A stretch of 6,627 nt of DNA from the NCBI GenBank assembly GCA_002338895.1, contig DDJH01000164.1, positions 14,812-21,438 on the forward strand, in the 5' to 3' direction. This document shows, piece after piece, positions 4,919 through 6,627 of this stretch (the stretch's first letter is position 1; every line of letters begins with the position of its first letter). The notes under the pieces were generated by a model. That model saw only the letters and a program-made list of their open reading frames with translations. It made no database searches and was not told the DNA's origin. The stretch is from Lentisphaeria bacterium UBA1829 (GTDB lineage Bacteria; Verrucomicrobiota; Lentisphaeria; Victivallales; UBA1829). The translations under genes were made by a program, and so were the position numbers.

Positions 4919-6627
4919 ATGAGGAAGGAACTGCTTGGGGCATTGCTGCTGTCGATGCTCGGTTCGCTGTCGGCGTTTCAGGAAAACAACACGTTCCTGA
5001 AACAGGATTCCCTGAAGGAGTGGAAGTGCAGCAAAGGGGCCGCCCTGACGAAGGAGGGACTGGAAGTGACGTCGGAAAAGTTCGTTCTTGTCCGGCGGTA
5101 CCTTCCGGTGGATCAGCTCAGCTCCAAGCGGGTTGTCATGGAAGTGGAGGTCAAGGGGGAGATCGAACCGCTCGGCAAACGCTCCTCCGGAGGAAGATTC
5201 GGACTGATCTACAAGGACTCCAAAGGGAAGAGCTTCTATCCCGGCGTTCCGCTTCCGAAGGGGAAATTCCCCTGGACGAAAATCCGGATGGAGCAGCTGC
5301 TCCCGGCGGATCTGCAATCCATCAACATTGAACTCGGAGCGGAGAACGCGAAAGGGAAATTCGTCTACCGGAATCTGAAGTTCACCGCAGAGGAGACCGT
5401 GCTGGATTTCCGGAACGCCATGAACATGGGATTCGCCGACGAGAAGGAAAACGACGGCAAAGGCGGCTGGTCCGATCAGGGACCGGACAACGATGCCCGC
5501 GGGATTCCGATCCGTCAGAACTACAAGGGATTTCCATTCCATGTGATCCATCCGTCGCAGAACGGGGGCAAGTCGATCGTTCTTTTCAAGAGCGTCCGCA
5601 GCCCGTACGGGGTCCGGGAGTTCGAGGTGGATCTGAGCAAAGGACACGCGGTCGGCCCGTACCTCTATCTTCTCCACACGACAACGTGGGGGGACAAGGA
5701 CCTCACGACGATCGGCGTGGTGGAAGTGATCGGCAAAAACGGCGTCACCCGTTCGTTCCCGATCCGCTTCAATCAGGATGTCGGCGGCTGGTGGCTTCCG
5801 CGCCGGAAGACCAATGCGGTTCCGCTGATCACGTGGGGCAACAAAGCATGCAGCCATGTGGGAGTCTATGTTTCGCTGTTTGAACTGGCCAAGGATTTCG
5901 GTGAAGTGGCGAAAGTGCGTTTCCGCAGCAACGGAACCGGAGCGACATGGCATCTGCTGGCGGCGACTCTGACGCCGAACATCTACGAATATCCTGCGGA
6001 TGAACACATCGTCATCCGGGAAGGAAAGGACTGGCGTCCGATGCCGGGCCGGAAGGATCCGGGAGTGATCCCCGGCAGTGCGCTGGATCTCTCCGGACAG
6101 CTTCCGTGGAAGAGCGTCGATCAGACCGGGCGCGTGGTTGTCAACGCCAAAGGACAGCTTGAATTCGAAAAGGAGCCCGGGAAACCGGTCCATTTTCTTA
6201 CCGCCTCCGATGTTCCGGCCAGCGACGCATGGAGCGATTCGGATGCGCTGAAAACGCATCAGGACATCGAGGCCCACTGCCTGGAACTGCGCCGTCAGGG
6301 CTACAACATGATCCGCCTCTCCTCCCCGAATATTTTCCTGACCTATATGAACGGCTACAAGATCAAGAAGGAATTTGAACTGAATCCGAAAAATCTTGAC
6401 CGCTTCGACTATCTGATCTACTGCATGAAGAAATACGGTATCTACCTGAATCTCGGCTGCATGAGCGCCTGGGGCTGGCAGCCCGGAACACCGTGGGACG
6501 GGAAACCGAAACCGGCAATCCGGAAATATGCGTTTACGATCTACTTTTCCGACGAGGCGCGGAAACACTGGGAAAAAGGATTCATGAATCTGATCACCCG
6601 CGTGAATCCCTACACGAAGACCCGTCT
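4919..6627 (+). CDS. secreted multidomain glycoside hydrolase (GH5/clan GH-A-like), 3' end missing
   Basis: An open frame of 569 codons runs from the ATG at 4919 to the window edge without a stop. The start follows AGGAG (4904-4908) at 10 nt. Residues 1-19 look like a signal peptide (RKE, then LLGALLLSMLGSLSA, cut after A19), so the protein is exported. Residues about 20-160 appear to be a beta-sandwich of unknown fold. A second beta-rich module (about 161-370) begins VLDFRN and carries GGWSDQGPDND (182-192) and DVGGWW (287-292), a pattern I associate with accessory domains of hydrolases from Lentisphaerae and Planctomycetes. From about 388 (ALDLSGQLPW) the catalytic region begins: HFLTASD (425-431), LRRQGYNMIRL (457-467) and LDRFDYLIYCMKKYGIYLNLG (split at 493-513) match the first strands of a GH5-type (beta/alpha)8 barrel. 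The catalytic glutamates would lie beyond the edge, so activity and family are unproven. Confidence 0.8.
   Translation, partial: MRKELLGALLLSMLGSLSAFQENNTFLKQDSLKEWKCSKGAALTKEGLEVTSEKFVLVRRYLPVDQLSSKRVVMEVEVKGEIEPLGKRSSGGRFGLIYKDSKGKSFYPGVPLPKGKFPWTKIRMEQLLPADLQSINIELGAENAKGKFVYRNLKFTAEETVLDFRNAMNMGFADEKENDGKGGWSDQGPDNDARGIPIRQNYKGFPFHVIHPSQNGGKSIVLFKSVRSPYGVREFEVDLSKGHAVGPYLYLLHTTTWGDKDLTTIGVVEVIGKNGVTRSFPIRFNQDVGGWWLPRRKTNAVPLITWGNKACSHVGVYVSLFELAKDFGEVAKVRFRSNGTGATWHLLAATLTPNIYEYPADEHIVIREGKDWRPMPGRKDPGVIPGSALDLSGQLPWKSVDQTGRVVVNAKGQLEFEKEPGKPVHFLTASDVPASDAWSDSDALKTHQDIEAHCLELRRQGYNMIRLSSPNIFLTYMNGYKIKKEFELNPKNLDRFDYLIYCMKKYGIYLNLGCMSAWGWQPGTPWDGKPKPAIRKYAFTIYFSDEARKHWEKGFMNLITRVNPYTKTR

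Noticed and set aside
4781..6568. A 595-codon open frame on the minus strand opposite the secreted hydrolase
   Set aside because: The product is low-complexity in style, with no recognisable domain. The plus strand has a signal peptide, Shine-Dalgarno, perfect promoter and domain motifs. The antisense frame also runs through the promoter region. It is a by-product of GC-rich codon use.
1..6627. tRNA or rRNA genes, CRISPR arrays, insertion sequences, phage genes
   Set aside because: No cloverleaf, spaced-repeat array, transposase-like protein or terminal inverted repeats were seen on either strand.

Overview
The window looks like a carbohydrate-degradation locus from a moderately GC-rich, Gram-negative-type bacterium. 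Gene content and protein style (a multidomain secreted glycosidase with a GGW-DQGPDND motif, a DUF1680 glycosidase, a xylose-isomerase-like protein, several AraC regulators) suggest the Lentisphaerae/Victivallales or relatives in the PVC group. That placement is inference from style only; there is no marker gene in the window.

Layout. (1) Positions 1-2675, minus strand: an operon read right to left. A xylose-isomerase-like TIM-barrel protein (2675-1695) is followed by a GH127/DUF1680 beta-L-arabinofuranosidase-like enzyme (1698-10). The two overlap by an ATGA. A second ATGA at the left edge (13-10), preceded by an AGGAG, shows that a third gene begins there and runs out of the window. (2) Positions 2676-2772: a 97-bp AT-rich divergent control region. 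It holds two face-to-face sigma70-type promoters that share the same 23 bp, built on a TATATTG-N17-CAATATA dyad. (3) Positions 2773-3648 and 3889-4767, plus strand: two AraC-family regulators, the second with its own predicted promoter and a possible hairpin around its ribosome binding site. (4) Positions 4768-4918: a terminator-like hairpin abutting a perfect-consensus promoter (TTGACA, 17 bp, extended -10 TATAAT), then an AT-rich leader with two sets of helically phased direct repeats. (5) From 4919 to the right edge, plus strand: a large secreted multidomain glycoside hydrolase, open at the 3' end.

How it may work together (inference): the secreted enzyme attacks a polysaccharide outside the cytoplasm. 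The GH127-like enzyme, which has no signal peptide, and the isomerase-like protein process released sugars inside. The two AraC proteins probably sense a product and control the divergent operon and/or the downstream hydrolase gene. The substrate is not determined; beta-L-arabinofuranosides are the best guess from the GH127 family alone.

No tRNA, rRNA, CRISPR, transposon or phage feature was seen.
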